The position numbers were made by a program, and so were the translations under genes. 64,000 nucleotides of DNA, taken from JAVBJN01 sp031546985 (GTDB taxonomy: Bacteria > Bacteroidota > Bacteroidia > Chitinophagales > Chitinophagaceae). The notes below the pieces were generated by a model. It did no database searches and had not been told where the DNA came from. It saw nothing but the letters and a program-made list of their open reading frames with translations. Positions 35,597 through 44,978 of the stretch are shown piece after piece. The stretch is taken from contig JAVBJN010000073.1 of assembly GCA_031546985.1 (NCBI GenBank), forward strand, positions 1 to 64,000. The letters run 5' to 3'. The first letter of the stretch is position 1. Every line of letters starts with the position of its first letter.

Positions 35597-36976
35597 ATGA
35601 AACCGAGCACGCCACAAGGCACGAGGGATTTTGCTCCCGACGTTTTACGCAAAAGATATTATATCCTCAATACCATCCGTGGCATTATGGAGCGCTACGG
35701 CTTTCAGCCACTCGAAACACCTGCCATGGAAAACATGGAAACCCTTATGGGCAAATATGGTGACGAGGGCGACAAACTGATTTTCAAAATCCTGAACAAT
35801 GGGCTGGATAATGAAGCTAAAGCAGAAAAAACACGCGCCGGTTTTGAACAAATAATGACCGGGAAAAACACGCCCGATATTACCGAGCGTGCACTCCGTT
35901 ACGATCTTACCATTCCCTTTGCACGCTTTGTGGCCATGAACCAGCACGCGCTAGCTTTTCCGTTTAAGCGCTACCAGATGCAGCCGGTTTGGCGCGCAGA
36001 CCGTCCGCAAAAGGGCCGCTACCGCGAGTTTTACCAGTGCGATGCAGATGTGGTAGGCAGCACCAGCCTGCTCAACGAGGCAGAGCTGCTCATGATCTAC
36101 GACCAGGCTTTTACCGCGCTTAATTTCCCTACGGTAGAGATCCGTATCAACAGCCGCAAGATACTGGCTGGCCTGGCCAACTATGTGGGTATGCCAGAGC
36201 AGATGACCGATATTACCGTGGCCATCGACAAGCTCGATAAAATTGGTATGGATGGCGTGAAGAAAGAACTGGCAGGAAGAGGTATTCCCGAAAACGGCAT
36301 TGCTGCTATTGAACAATTCCTGAGTATAGAAGGCAACAATGCCTGCAAGCTGGAGCAGGTAGCCGCTTTGATGGGTACTGATGAAGTGGCGCAACAAGGT
36401 ATTGAAGAGCTGCGCAGCATTCTCGCCTATACCGCTACCTTGCAACAAGAAGAATCGGTAAACAGCATTATGATTGACCTTACCCTGGCCCGCGGACTCA
36501 ATTACTACACCGGCATGATCGTTGAAGTAAAATGTCCGTCTGTAGCGTTGGGCAGCATTGGCGGCGGCGGCCGTTACGACGACCTTACCGGACTATTTGG
36601 GGTAAAAGGCTTGTCTGGTGTTGGCGTATCTTTTGGTATAGACCGGATGTACGACGCAATGGAATCGCTCGATATTTTTCCCGATACCGTTGTGCGCGAA
36701 AACAGTGTGCTGTTCATCAATTTTGGTGGTGCGGATGAGCTGTACGCCCTGCAGCAGGTAAGTGCTTTGCGCAGCGCGGGCATTACCGCAGAGCTATACC
36801 CCGATGCAGCCAAGTTCGACAAACAAATGAAGTATGCCAACAAGCGCAACATTTCTTACGTGGCCATCTGCGGAGAAAATGAGCGTACGCAAGATATCAT
36901 CAGCATCAAAAATTTCTTAACCGGCGGCCAGGAGCAATACAGCATCACGGAAGCCATAGCCTTATTAAAACCCTAA
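35597..36976 (+). CDS. hisS: Histidyl-tRNA synthetase
   Basis: This protein has 459 residues from the ATG at 35597 (MKPSTPQGTRDFAPD), the usual HisRS start. An in-frame ATG at 35561 would add 12 residues next to the repeats. Class II motifs are seen: the motif-1 region LETPAMENMETLMGKYGDEG; motif 2 with QPVWRADRPQKGRYREFYQC; the HisA sequence ARGLNYYTGMIVE; and motif 3 GGGGRYDDLTGLFG. A C-terminal anticodon-binding domain follows (about 370-459). The enzyme charges tRNA-His in the cytoplasm. The DUF4836 gene starts 10 bases later. Confidence 0.96.
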   Translation: MKPSTPQGTRDFAPDVLRKRYYILNTIRGIMERYGFQPLETPAMENMETLMGKYGDEGDKLIFKILNNGLDNEAKAEKTRAGFEQIMTGKNTPDITERALRYDLTIPFARFVAMNQHALAFPFKRYQMQPVWRADRPQKGRYREFYQCDADVVGSTSLLNEAELLMIYDQAFTALNFPTVEIRINSRKILAGLANYVGMPEQMTDITVAIDKLDKIGMDGVKKELAGRGIPENGIAAIEQFLSIEGNNACKLEQVAALMGTDEVAQQGIEELRSILAYTATLQQEESVNSIMIDLTLARGLNYYTGMIVEVKCPSVALGSIGGGGRYDDLTGLFGVKGLSGVGVSFGIDRMYDAMESLDIFPDTVVRENSVLFINFGGADELYALQQVSALRSAGITAELYPDAAKFDKQMKYANKRNISYVAICGENERTQDIISIKNFLTGGQEQYSITEAIALLKP

Positions 36977-36986
36977 ATCAATCGAT

Positions 36987-38789
36987 ATGACCAAACTACG
37001 ATTTCTCCTGCCCTGCTTCATGCTTACAGTCATAGTGCTGGTGTTCAGCGCATGCAACAGCATTCCCGAGCATACCAAGTACATTCCCAAAGATGCAATG
37101 GTGGTGGGCAGTGTAGATATGAAACAACTCGGCAAAAAGATTGTGTGGAACGCTATTACCGGCAGCAAGCTCTTCAAAAAAATGGAAGAAAAAGCCGGAC
37201 AGAAAAAAGCAACCACCGACCTGGAAGCTACGGGTGTAGACCTGGCCTCGCGCATGTATATGTATGTGGAGCATGGCAATGATCCCTACTCCCGTGTGGT
37301 GTACCTTACACCGCTAAAAGACGCGGCCAAACTCGAAGGTTTTCTGAAACAGAATTTTACCGATGCCCAGGTAGAAGACCACACACAGTATAAATCTGCA
37401 CGCCTCAACGATAATACCATTGCAGGCTGGAACAAAGATGTGCTGATGGTGATTATGATGAACGCTACCGATTCTATGGCTACCATTCCTTCCTTTGCAG
37501 ATACCGACACAGATATGGATGCAGATACCGATGCTGCTGTTGCCAGTGCCGATACCGCTATTGCAGCAACCGCAGTGCCCGCTGCTACCTCCGACTACTT
37601 TAATGAAGCTGCGGTAGATTCTGTAATCACCTTCCTGAAACGCCCGGTACCTGTAGAAGCGCTGAACGCTGCACTCACCAGGGCTTTCAGCATCAAATCC
37701 GATTCTTCTATCATGGCCATTTCGCAGTTTAAAGACCTGCAAAAAGCAGGGCATGATGTTACGTTATGGTTTAACCCCAACTCACTGTACAGCACCGCCA
37801 TGGCGGGCAATCCTATGGCTTCCAGCTTTGTTAAGCCCGAAGATTTTAAAGACCTGTACATGAGCGCCGGTGTAAATTTCGAAAAAGGAAAGATCAGCGC
37901 AGAGATGGTGTATTATGTAAACGATAAACTGAAAGACCTGTACGAAGCTTTTGGCAAAGACAAGATCGATATGGATATGCTGGAGCGCCTGCCCAACAAA
38001 AATGCAGATGTAATGCTGGCCTATAAGATCAACTTCGAAGCCATTAAAAAAGCATTGCAGCAGTTTAAGCTGGATGGCCTGGCCAACCTGGGACTGGCTG
38101 CTGCCGGTTTCTCGCTGGATGAAGTACTCAAGGCTTTTAAAGGCGACCTGGTGATTGCATTATCCGACATTAAATCTAAACAAACAGAAATAGACCTTTC
38201 GGACAGTACAAGCTATACCCATGTTACACCCGATGTAAAAGTAATTGTAGCGGCCAGTGTAGGCGACAAAAAAGCGATTGAAAAAATGTTCAGCAAATTT
38301 GGAGCAGAGAGCTTTACCCAACAAAGCGGCGGCTACTACCAAATGGGTACCGATAGCAGCACCAATGTGTTTCTGAACGACAAATACATGATCTTTAGCA
38401 GCGACCGCAGCGCTACAGAAGCTTACCTGAATCCCGCTGGTGCTAAAGGCGAATTGCCTGAGCTGGTGCGCAGCCATTTTAAAGGAAACCCTTCTGGTGT
38501 GTATGTTAACCTGGCTGGCATCTTCAACTACATGCTGCTCGATCCTTACCAAAAGCAAAAAACGGCCATCACCACCCTCACCAATACGTTTGATAAAGTT
38601 GTAGGCTGGGGCGGCAGTGTAAGCAACAAAAAAATGAAATACAATGCAGAGCTGCAGTTTAAATCGAAAGATGAAAACAGCCTGATTATACTGATCGATA
38701 TGGCCGATAAACTGAGCGAGCAATATGCCCAGGAATCGCTGCCTACCCCTCAGGCCAATGCAACTACCACTCCTGTTAACGTCCAATAA
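36987..38789 (+). CDS. DUF4836 family lipoprotein
   Basis: This 600-residue protein has a lipoprotein signal (hydrophobic residues 5-22 ending VFSACN, lipobox Cys23). IPKDAMVVGSVDMKQLGKK near 34-52 is the typical start of the DUF4836 family, found mainly in Bacteroidota. An Asp/Ala-rich low-complexity stretch (TDTDMDADTDAAVASADTA, about 170-190) looks like a disordered linker. The C-terminus is also disordered. The function is unknown and it is likely anchored in the envelope. It is followed 8 bases later by an ABC ATPase gene, so the three downstream genes may form one unit. Confidence 0.85.
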   Translation: MTKLRFLLPCFMLTVIVLVFSACNSIPEHTKYIPKDAMVVGSVDMKQLGKKIVWNAITGSKLFKKMEEKAGQKKATTDLEATGVDLASRMYMYVEHGNDPYSRVVYLTPLKDAAKLEGFLKQNFTDAQVEDHTQYKSARLNDNTIAGWNKDVLMVIMMNATDSMATIPSFADTDTDMDADTDAAVASADTAIAATAVPAATSDYFNEAAVDSVITFLKRPVPVEALNAALTRAFSIKSDSSIMAISQFKDLQKAGHDVTLWFNPNSLYSTAMAGNPMASSFVKPEDFKDLYMSAGVNFEKGKISAEMVYYVNDKLKDLYEAFGKDKIDMDMLERLPNKNADVMLAYKINFEAIKKALQQFKLDGLANLGLAAAGFSLDEVLKAFKGDLVIALSDIKSKQTEIDLSDSTSYTHVTPDVKVIVAASVGDKKAIEKMFSKFGAESFTQQSGGYYQMGTDSSTNVFLNDKYMIFSSDRSATEAYLNPAGAKGELPELVRSHFKGNPSGVYVNLAGIFNYMLLDPYQKQKTAITTLTNTFDKVVGWGGSVSNKKMKYNAELQFKSKDENSLIILIDMADKLSEQYAQESLPTPQANATTTPVNVQ

Positions 38790-38797
38790 ATTCAGGT

Positions 38798-39439
38798 ATG
38801 CTGCAACTGCAACAGTTGAATCCCGAATTTTTAAAGCATAAGATCAACCCACCTGTTTCTGACATATGGCAGCAGCAGGTGGGTTTTGATTCTGGCAGCT
38901 TCGTGCACCTGCAGGCCCCATCCGGCAGCGGCAAAAGCACACTCGTGCAAATGCTCTATGGCATACCCCGCCCTTTTGAAGGAACCCTATTGCTGCACCA
39001 ACAGGATATTAAAAAGCTGGATGCCGAAACCCTGGCCGAAACCAGACGTACAAAGTTGAGCATTGTATTCCAGGATCTGCGCCTGTTTCCAGACCTTACC
39101 GTGATGGAAAACCTGGCATTAAAACAGTTGCAGACCAATACCGTTGCTACCACAACCATTACAGAATGGACAGAACGGCTTAATATAGCCTCGCTGCTCA
39201 ACCGCAACTGCAATACCTTGTCTATGGGCGAGCGGCAGCGGGTAGCCATTATACGGGCTTTATGCCAGCCTTTTGAATGGTTGCTGATGGATGAACCATT
39301 CAGCCACCTGGACCAACACAACATTGCACTGGCAGCGCAACTCATACTGGAGCGGGTTACTGCATTGGGCGCGGGTTTCATCCTCGCCGATCTGGAGCAC
39401 GACCAACATTTTCCTTACAACCGTCAACTGAAATTGTAA
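38798..39439 (+). CDS. ABC transporter ATP-binding protein (LolD/FtsE-like)
   Basis: This 213-residue protein has Walker A APSGSGKST (about 41-49), a Q-loop in IVFQDLRLFPDLTVMENL, the signature LSMGERQRVAIIRAL (about 140-154), and Walker B WLLMDEPFSHLD. The size and motif spacing fit ATPases that energise FtsX/LolC-type permeases. One base separates its stop from the permease start, so the two surely form a pair. The Walker B region carries a normal Glu after Asp. Confidence 0.93.
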   Translation: MLQLQQLNPEFLKHKINPPVSDIWQQQVGFDSGSFVHLQAPSGSGKSTLVQMLYGIPRPFEGTLLLHQQDIKKLDAETLAETRRTKLSIVFQDLRLFPDLTVMENLALKQLQTNTVATTTITEWTERLNIASLLNRNCNTLSMGERQRVAIIRALCQPFEWLLMDEPFSHLDQHNIALAAQLILERVTALGAGFILADLEHDQHFPYNRQLKL

Positions 39440-39440
39440 C

Positions 39441-40610
39441 ATGCAGGCCAGGGCTATTCTTCATAAATTATTGCAGCAGGGCGACCGCAAAAGTTCGCAA
39501 TGGTGGTCGATGCTTGGCCTCTTTACCGGCATGCTCTTACTGGGTGTGAGCATTCTTGCTTATTTTAATTTTAGGCAATTGCAGCAGCGCCAGCTGAACG
39601 ATAATAACCTGGCCGATTATCTCGTGATCAGCAAGCAGATCAACGATAGTTTGCTCAACAACAAAACTGCGCTTCAATTTACACCAGGAGAAATAAGCCA
39701 GTTAAAGGCACAACCTTTTGTAAAAGCGGTGGGCGAGATCCGCTCCTGCAACCAACCGGTGTACCTCACGGTAGCCGGACTGTTAGAAACGTTTATCTTT
39801 TTTGAATCGGCCCCCGATGCATTTTTGGGCGAGCTGGGCGATGCATGGAAATGGGCACCCGATAGCAGCTACATTCCGGTGCTGCTCTCCAACGATCTGT
39901 TACAACTGTATAATTTTGGATTTGCACCCAGCCAGGGCCTGCCGCAGATCTCGGAAAAAACGCTTTCGAGTTTTCCGCTGCAAATGAACATTGGTGCGCA
40001 AAAGTACCAGGCCCGTATCATTGGTGTTTCCGACCGCATTACCTCGGTGCTTGTACCCTGGACCTTTACCGAACACCTGAACCAGCAAGGTGCGTTTTCC
40101 TTTAACCAGCAACCTTCGCGGCTCATGCTCAAGGTGGCCAATACCGCCGATCCTGCACTGCTTAGCTACCTGGAGCAGGCGCATTACAATACCAACCAGA
40201 ATCCTTTACAATCGGGTAAGTTAAACCTGCTTATTAAAGGATTATTGCTGGGTATGAATGGTTTTGGATTATTGGTATTGCTGTTGTCTTTTCTTGTATT
40301 GAGCATGTACGCGCGGCTCAGCATAACCCGCAAGCAACCGGAGATTCAATTGCTGATAGAATTGGGTCACAGCCCTAAAAGCATTCGCAAGTTATTCTTC
40401 GCCGCTTACCGCAACAGTATTTTGATTTGTACCCTGCTCCCAGTATGCTGCACTATTGTTTTGCATTTATTACTGGCTAGCCAGGCCTTCAAATACCTGA
40501 ACCTGAACGTTACCCTTATGCCTGCCATCATTGCGGCATTGCTGCTCATTGCCATCGCGGTATTGATGCTGTTGTTGCAGCAGCGCAACATCCGCAGGCA
40601 GATCGGGTAA
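39441..40610 (+). CDS. FtsX-like ABC permease
   Basis: This 389-residue protein has TM1 at about 25-45 (GLFTGMLLLGVSILAYF) and an extracytoplasmic domain to about 275. Three C-terminal helices follow, with ARLSITRKQPEIQLLIELGH as the coupling segment between TM2 and TM3. It pairs with the preceding ATPase and probably extracts or exports an envelope component. The gene ends 2 bases from the stop of the convergent TlpA-like gene, leaving no room for a terminator. Confidence 0.88.
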   Translation: MQARAILHKLLQQGDRKSSQWWSMLGLFTGMLLLGVSILAYFNFRQLQQRQLNDNNLADYLVISKQINDSLLNNKTALQFTPGEISQLKAQPFVKAVGEIRSCNQPVYLTVAGLLETFIFFESAPDAFLGELGDAWKWAPDSSYIPVLLSNDLLQLYNFGFAPSQGLPQISEKTLSSFPLQMNIGAQKYQARIIGVSDRITSVLVPWTFTEHLNQQGAFSFNQQPSRLMLKVANTADPALLSYLEQAHYNTNQNPLQSGKLNLLIKGLLLGMNGFGLLVLLLSFLVLSMYARLSITRKQPEIQLLIELGHSPKSIRKLFFAAYRNSILICTLLPVCCTIVLHLLLASQAFKYLNLNVTLMPAIIAALLLIAIAVLMLLLQQRNIRRQIG

Positions 40611-40612
40611 AG

Positions 40613-42115
40613 CTAGTTGTTGGCTGGCTTTAATGTATTAAGCAAAGAATCAAACAGGGAGGACTTTACTTCGGGGTTATAAGCGACAATCTTATTTTCG
40701 GTACTCAATACAAACACTTTTGGAATACCTCCGATATCGAATCGTTGTAACAGATAACTTTCATCTGGCGACACATAATAATGACTACCGGGAAGCTTTG
40801 TTTTTTTTCTTGATGCCTTCCAAAAGCTTTCATTACGGTCTATAGACACAAATACAAAATTGATATCGGGCCCAAATTGCTTATACGCCTTTCGCATATG
40901 GGGATACAACTCTTTACAAAAGTGACACCAGTCTGCCCAAAACAATACTACTACAGGTTTGTTGCCTTTTTTAATCACTTCATACAGATCTGTTCGCTGC
41001 CCTAGTGTATCGGTCATTACCAGGTTGCTGATGGTAGCGCCGGGGTTTAATGTTGCCACTTTCTTTTCCCGTGCTTCAATAACCTTCCAGTATTTGCTAT
41101 TGGGGTAATGCGCTTTTAATAATTTTTTAGCATCGGCAATGGAAGCGGAGTAATCACTAAGCATGGTATACGAAACAGTGCTAAATAAAGAATCAGCTCT
41201 TACGGTCACATTACTGGCTCCCGGACTTGATGGGTTGATATAACCCTTTAATGTATAGAAACAATACGCCTCATAAACATCTTCCGGTTTGCGTTTTATC
41301 GCCTGATGCAAAGAATAATGCATAAAATCATGTTGGTATCCTGCCTTCACCTGCCCTCCATTTTTATAGATATCCCTCATGTAATCAAGCAAACACATCT
41401 CTTCTATCCAGGTAAAACTGTTAAAGGAGATGGTTGCAGTTGATAAATCTGCATCCAAATTCTCCTTCGTAAGTTTGGGCACTACATTCTTATAATGGTC
41501 ATTCTGTAACGATTTAAGATAATCGAAAGTCGAACTCAGTAAATTGTAACGGTACCAACTTACCGATTGACTTAGCCCAGCTTTAAGCGCATCCAGATTT
41601 TTTCCTGTAATGCCCAAAGTTCCTGCATATTTCGTTGTTGCAGCCAACCAAAGTGGCTGTAAGGAATCCAGCCTGGCCATGTACTCATCCGGTTCTATGC
41701 TAAAAAACTGAGGATAAGCAGTAGTGATATTGGTTGGATAAATCTTGTATTGCTGAAACAACATTGCAGAAAGCACATTTGCTCTTAAATCTTTGCCCTG
41801 CCAGGTAAAGAAATAAGGCGGATGATTGAGACCAAACTCAATATTAGTAATAGAATCAGAAAAGTGCCATATTCTAATATCAGAGCTATTCATCAATGTA
41901 ACCTCTATTGGTTTATTATCATTAGCGAGTACTATAATCCATTCTTGAGTCGATATTTTTTTAATTGGTACCGCACTGGTACCGTTGAGATTGACAGGGT
42001 CGAAATAATATAATTTCTTCTCCCATTTGGTAAGATCTAAACCCTTTAGCCGCACTTCAAGTGCATGGCAAACAGATACACAAAACAGGCAGCAAAACAA
42101 AAAAACAATTCTCAT
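40613..42115 (-). CDS. TlpA-like thioredoxin-fold protein with long N-terminal domain
   Basis: This 500-residue protein has a signal peptide (1-19, ending CHA). The first 360 residues are a poorly known domain rich in Tyr, Leu and Lys. The C-terminal 140 form a TlpA/AhpC-type thioredoxin domain with active site WCHFC (396-400) and cis-Pro in GGIPKVFVL (about 462-470). It is probably a periplasmic thiol-disulfide oxidoreductase of the Bacteroidota type with an N-terminal partner-binding domain. A lipoprotein gene lies 60 bases upstream on the same strand. Confidence 0.88.
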   Translation of the reverse strand: MRIVFLFCCLFCVSVCHALEVRLKGLDLTKWEKKLYYFDPVNLNGTSAVPIKKISTQEWIIVLANDNKPIEVTLMNSSDIRIWHFSDSITNIEFGLNHPPYFFTWQGKDLRANVLSAMLFQQYKIYPTNITTAYPQFFSIEPDEYMARLDSLQPLWLAATTKYAGTLGITGKNLDALKAGLSQSVSWYRYNLLSSTFDYLKSLQNDHYKNVVPKLTKENLDADLSTATISFNSFTWIEEMCLLDYMRDIYKNGGQVKAGYQHDFMHYSLHQAIKRKPEDVYEAYCFYTLKGYINPSSPGASNVTVRADSLFSTVSYTMLSDYSASIADAKKLLKAHYPNSKYWKVIEAREKKVATLNPGATISNLVMTDTLGQRTDLYEVIKKGNKPVVVLFWADWCHFCKELYPHMRKAYKQFGPDINFVFVSIDRNESFWKASRKKTKLPGSHYYVSPDESYLLQRFDIGGIPKVFVLSTENKIVAYNPEVKSSLFDSLLNTLKPANN

Positions 42116-42175
42116 AGGTTGAAGGTTAACGGTGGGCGGTGGTTAAGAAAAAGCAAATGCCCGGCCGGTTAATTA

Positions 42176-42706
42176 TTAATGATGGAAGTGAACGATATAA
42201 TCCGTTTCTGTTTTCTCTATTTGATATTGATCTACCCCTACCTTATAGATATAGAGGTTTCCTGCTTCTGGATTTTTTAATGCCAACTCGAATGGCTGGT
42301 CAATTGGCCACGTATCCTTAGAAAAAATAGCCTCTTGCTGATCCGGATGTACCATATTTTTCTGGATAGTTAAAGTTAGCGGAGCTGCGTCATCTACCAA
42401 TTCATAAGTACCAACTAACATTCCTGCATTGGGTTTTCCCATTGCAGAAACTTCTGGAACAAAATCACCAATACAAATACGTGCATAGTGATGGAGGCAA
42501 GTTTCTGTTCGTAAACCAACTTCAAAGACATAATTACCAATTTTACCATAGGGCCAACGCCATTGTATTCGTTGGTTTGCCGTTTTCACGGAGGAAGAAG
42601 AGATACTACTTTGATTTAAATTTTCTTTTTTACAAGCGCTGAGATACGCCATAGAGAGGAATGCCGTCACTACCACGAATGACGTACTTAATTTAATTTT
42701 ATTCAT
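42176..42706 (-). CDS. Small lipoprotein, unknown function
   Basis: This 176-residue protein has a lipoprotein signal peptide MNKIKLSTSFVVVTAFLSMA with the lipobox SAC at residues 23-25, then KKEN. The mature part holds two further Cys in ETCLHHYARIC, which could form a disulfide. That is notable because the next gene encodes a periplasmic thioredoxin-fold protein. I do not recognise the family. An in-gap TAAATTTG at 42751-42744 may be its -7 promoter element. Confidence 0.75.
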   Translation of the reverse strand: MNKIKLSTSFVVVTAFLSMAYLSACKKENLNQSSISSSSVKTANQRIQWRWPYGKIGNYVFEVGLRTETCLHHYARICIGDFVPEVSAMGKPNAGMLVGTYELVDDAAPLTLTIQKNMVHPDQQEAIFSKDTWPIDQPFELALKNPEAGNLYIYKVGVDQYQIEKTETDYIVHFHH

Positions 42707-42743
42707 TTATTTGTTGATTTGGCCAGACATCTACCCAGAGCAC

Positions 42744-42751
42744 CAAATTTA
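42744..42751 (-). promoter_or_regulatory. -7 element for the small lipoprotein gene
   Basis: TAAATTTG on the minus strand matches TAnnTTTG 38 bases before the ATG at 42706. The nearest upstream TTTG is only 14 bases away, shorter than the usual spacing. Confidence 0.4.
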
Positions 42752-42835
42752 AGACAAAATCATCTCAAATTAATAATTCAAGTAAATTCAATGAAATATC
42801 ATTCTATTTAATAGATCTTGTTCTATTTTTCGAAG

Positions 42836-43093
42836 TTAGTTCTCACCCGTAGTAGTCCCCCAAAAATCATCATCGTCCATATCCTCTTCTTCCCACTCTT
42901 CCTCATCGTTGAGTACAAACATGAGGGTTACCTTACCGTTGATTACCTGATCGGTTAAAAACTCCCATTCCTCTACAAACCATCCTTCCTGGAGAATGGC
43001 ATTAATACCGCCAACATCCGTAATCGAAAACGGTTCATCGGTCTGTTGGGCCAACTGTTCTACATCTATGGTTACGGTTATAATCTTTTGCAT
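42836..43093 (-). CDS. Small acidic protein
   Basis: This 85-residue protein has a beta-alpha-beta-like first 60 residues (MQKIITVTIDVEQL, then INAILQEGWFVEEWEFLTD). A strongly acidic tail follows (DEEEWEEEDMDDDDFW). No signal or Cys is visible. It is likely cytoplasmic with unknown function. It stands alone between AT-rich gaps on the same strand as rny. Confidence 0.75.
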   Translation of the reverse strand: MQKIITVTIDVEQLAQQTDEPFSITDVGGINAILQEGWFVEEWEFLTDQVINGKVTLMFVLNDEEEWEEEDMDDDDFWGTTTGEN

Positions 43094-43182
43094 AGCCTGT
43101 TCGTTTAAAAGTTATGGGATATTTCCAGCCTCATTACCAATACATCTTAATCCTAATATAACATTATAACAGCAATTTTTCA

Positions 43183-43216
43183 CAAAAAAAATCCCGGTTG
43201 CGACAGCAACCGGGAT
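43183..43216 (-). terminator. Terminator of rny
   Basis: ATCCCGGTTGC (43191-43201) pairs perfectly with GCAACCGGGAT (43206-43216) around GACA. On the minus strand seven or more T follow (43190-43184). It lies 26 bases after the rny stop. Confidence 0.93.
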
Positions 43217-43242
43217 TCGTATCTATAACCTTGTTATTCCGT

Positions 43243-44805
43243 TTATCGGGCAATGTTTACCGCACGTTTCTCGCGGATAACGGTCACCTTGATCTGACCG
43301 GGGTATTGCATTTCTTTCTGGATGCGCTCCGCGATTTCGAATGAAATGCGCTCGCTGTCCTGATCGCCTACTTTATCGGCTTCTACAATCACACGCAGCT
43401 CACGGCCAGCCTGGATAGCGTAGGCCTTTTCCACACCTTCGTAGGTGGTAGCCAGGTTTTCCAGGTCTTTAATACGCTGCAGGTAGCTTTGCATAATCTC
43501 GCGGCGGGCACCAGGGCGGGCACCGCTGATGGCATCGCAAGCCTGGATGATCGGAGAAATAACATAGGTCATTTCCATCTCATCGTGGTGGGCGCCAATG
43601 GCGTTTACCACCGCAGGATGCTCACCGTATTTCTCAGCCAGTTTGGCACCCAGCAGGGCGTGGCTCAATTCTGTTTCTTCATCAGGTACTTTACCTATAT
43701 CATGGAGCAGACCGGCACGCTTGGCCAGTTTAGGATTCAAGCCCAGTTCAGCAGCCATAATACCGCAGAGGTTAGCGGTTTCGCGACTGTGCATCAGCAG
43801 GTTTTGACCATAAGAAGAACGGAAACGCATTTTACCTACAATACGCACCAGCTCTTTGTGCAAGCCGTGAATACCCAGTTCAATTACGGTACGCTCACCA
43901 ATTTCCATTACCTGCTCTTCGAGTTGCTTGCGGGTTTTTTCTACCACTTCTTCGATACGTGCCGGGTGAATACGGCCATCCTGTACCAGGCGCTGTAAGC
44001 TCAAACGGGCAATTTCGCGACGCAATGGATCAAAGCTGCTCAGTACAATCGCCTCTGGCGTATCGTCAATGATAAGGTCTACACCGGTTGCTGCTTCCAG
44101 CGCGCGGATGTTACGGCCTTCGCGACCAATGATCTGGCCTTTAACTTCATCGCTCTCCAGGTTAAATACCGTAATGGTATTTTCAATGGTCTGCTCGGCA
44201 GCCACACGCTGAATGCTCTGGATAATGATTTTTTTAGATTCTTTGTTGGCTTTGGATTTAGCCTCTTCCATAATCTCCTGGATGTGTGCCATCGCTTTGG
44301 TGCGGGCTTCTTCTTTCAGGGATTCGATGAGCTGGCTACGGGCCTCATCTGCAGTAAGGTTGGCCACTTTTTCGAGGCGGCGGATATGCTCTTCCTGGTG
44401 TTTTTCCAGTTCGGTGCGTTTAATGTTTACCAGCTCAATCTGGCGGTCCAGGTTCTCTTTTTTGGAAGTGTATTCCTGCAATTCTTTCTGAACTGCTTCG
44501 TTTTTCAGGTTCAGCTGCTGCTCTTTCTGCTTAATGCGGTTTTCGCCTTCGGCCATTTTCTGGTTGCGCTGAAACACATCTTTTTCGTGTTCAGATTTCA
44601 GCTGCAGGTATTTCTCCTTGGCTTCCAGCATACGCTTTTCTTTAAGCGTTTCTGCATTGCGTTTTGCATCTTCAATAATTCTCTGCGCCTGCTGGTTGGC
44701 GTCATCAATCAGTTGCTGGGTATTTTTCGCGAACAGGATTTTGCCCAGAAAAACACCTATAATTAAAGCCGCAACGATACATACGACTGCTAGTACGGTA
44801 CTCAT
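43243..44805 (-). CDS. rny: Ribonuclease Y
   Basis: This 520-residue protein has an N-terminal membrane anchor (about 3-23). A long coiled coil rich in Glu, Lys and Gln spans about 30-200. The KH domain has IIGREGRNIRALEAATGVDL (about 222-241). The HD domain has LLHDIGKV (near 355) and AHHDE (near 390), whose His/Asp bind the catalytic metal. RNase Y is a membrane-bound endoribonuclease that starts mRNA decay. The gene is monocistronic with a strong terminator. Confidence 0.97.
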   Translation of the reverse strand: MSTVLAVVCIVAALIIGVFLGKILFAKNTQQLIDDANQQAQRIIEDAKRNAETLKEKRMLEAKEKYLQLKSEHEKDVFQRNQKMAEGENRIKQKEQQLNLKNEAVQKELQEYTSKKENLDRQIELVNIKRTELEKHQEEHIRRLEKVANLTADEARSQLIESLKEEARTKAMAHIQEIMEEAKSKANKESKKIIIQSIQRVAAEQTIENTITVFNLESDEVKGQIIGREGRNIRALEAATGVDLIIDDTPEAIVLSSFDPLRREIARLSLQRLVQDGRIHPARIEEVVEKTRKQLEEQVMEIGERTVIELGIHGLHKELVRIVGKMRFRSSYGQNLLMHSRETANLCGIMAAELGLNPKLAKRAGLLHDIGKVPDEETELSHALLGAKLAEKYGEHPAVVNAIGAHHDEMEMTYVISPIIQACDAISGARPGARREIMQSYLQRIKDLENLATTYEGVEKAYAIQAGRELRVIVEADKVGDQDSERISFEIAERIQKEMQYPGQIKVTVIREKRAVNIAR

Positions 44806-44950
44806 GTTAAAATATTGTAATTTTTATTCAACTATTCACCCTTGACTACTAATATATGCCAATCTAATCAATTAGTTTCGGGATAGACCTGCGAAATTAA
44901 TAAAAAAGTACTGCATACTATAGTAATGTTCCCAGCTCGTAGAAACTATC

Positions 44951-44958
44951 TACCTTTG
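44951..44958 (+). promoter_or_regulatory. -7 promoter element for the ABC exporter gene
   Basis: TACCTTTG matches TAnnTTTG 20 bases before the ATG at 44979. The -33 region shows no TTTG. Confidence 0.5.
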
Positions 44959-44978
44959 CCAGCGAATTTAGCCAACAG

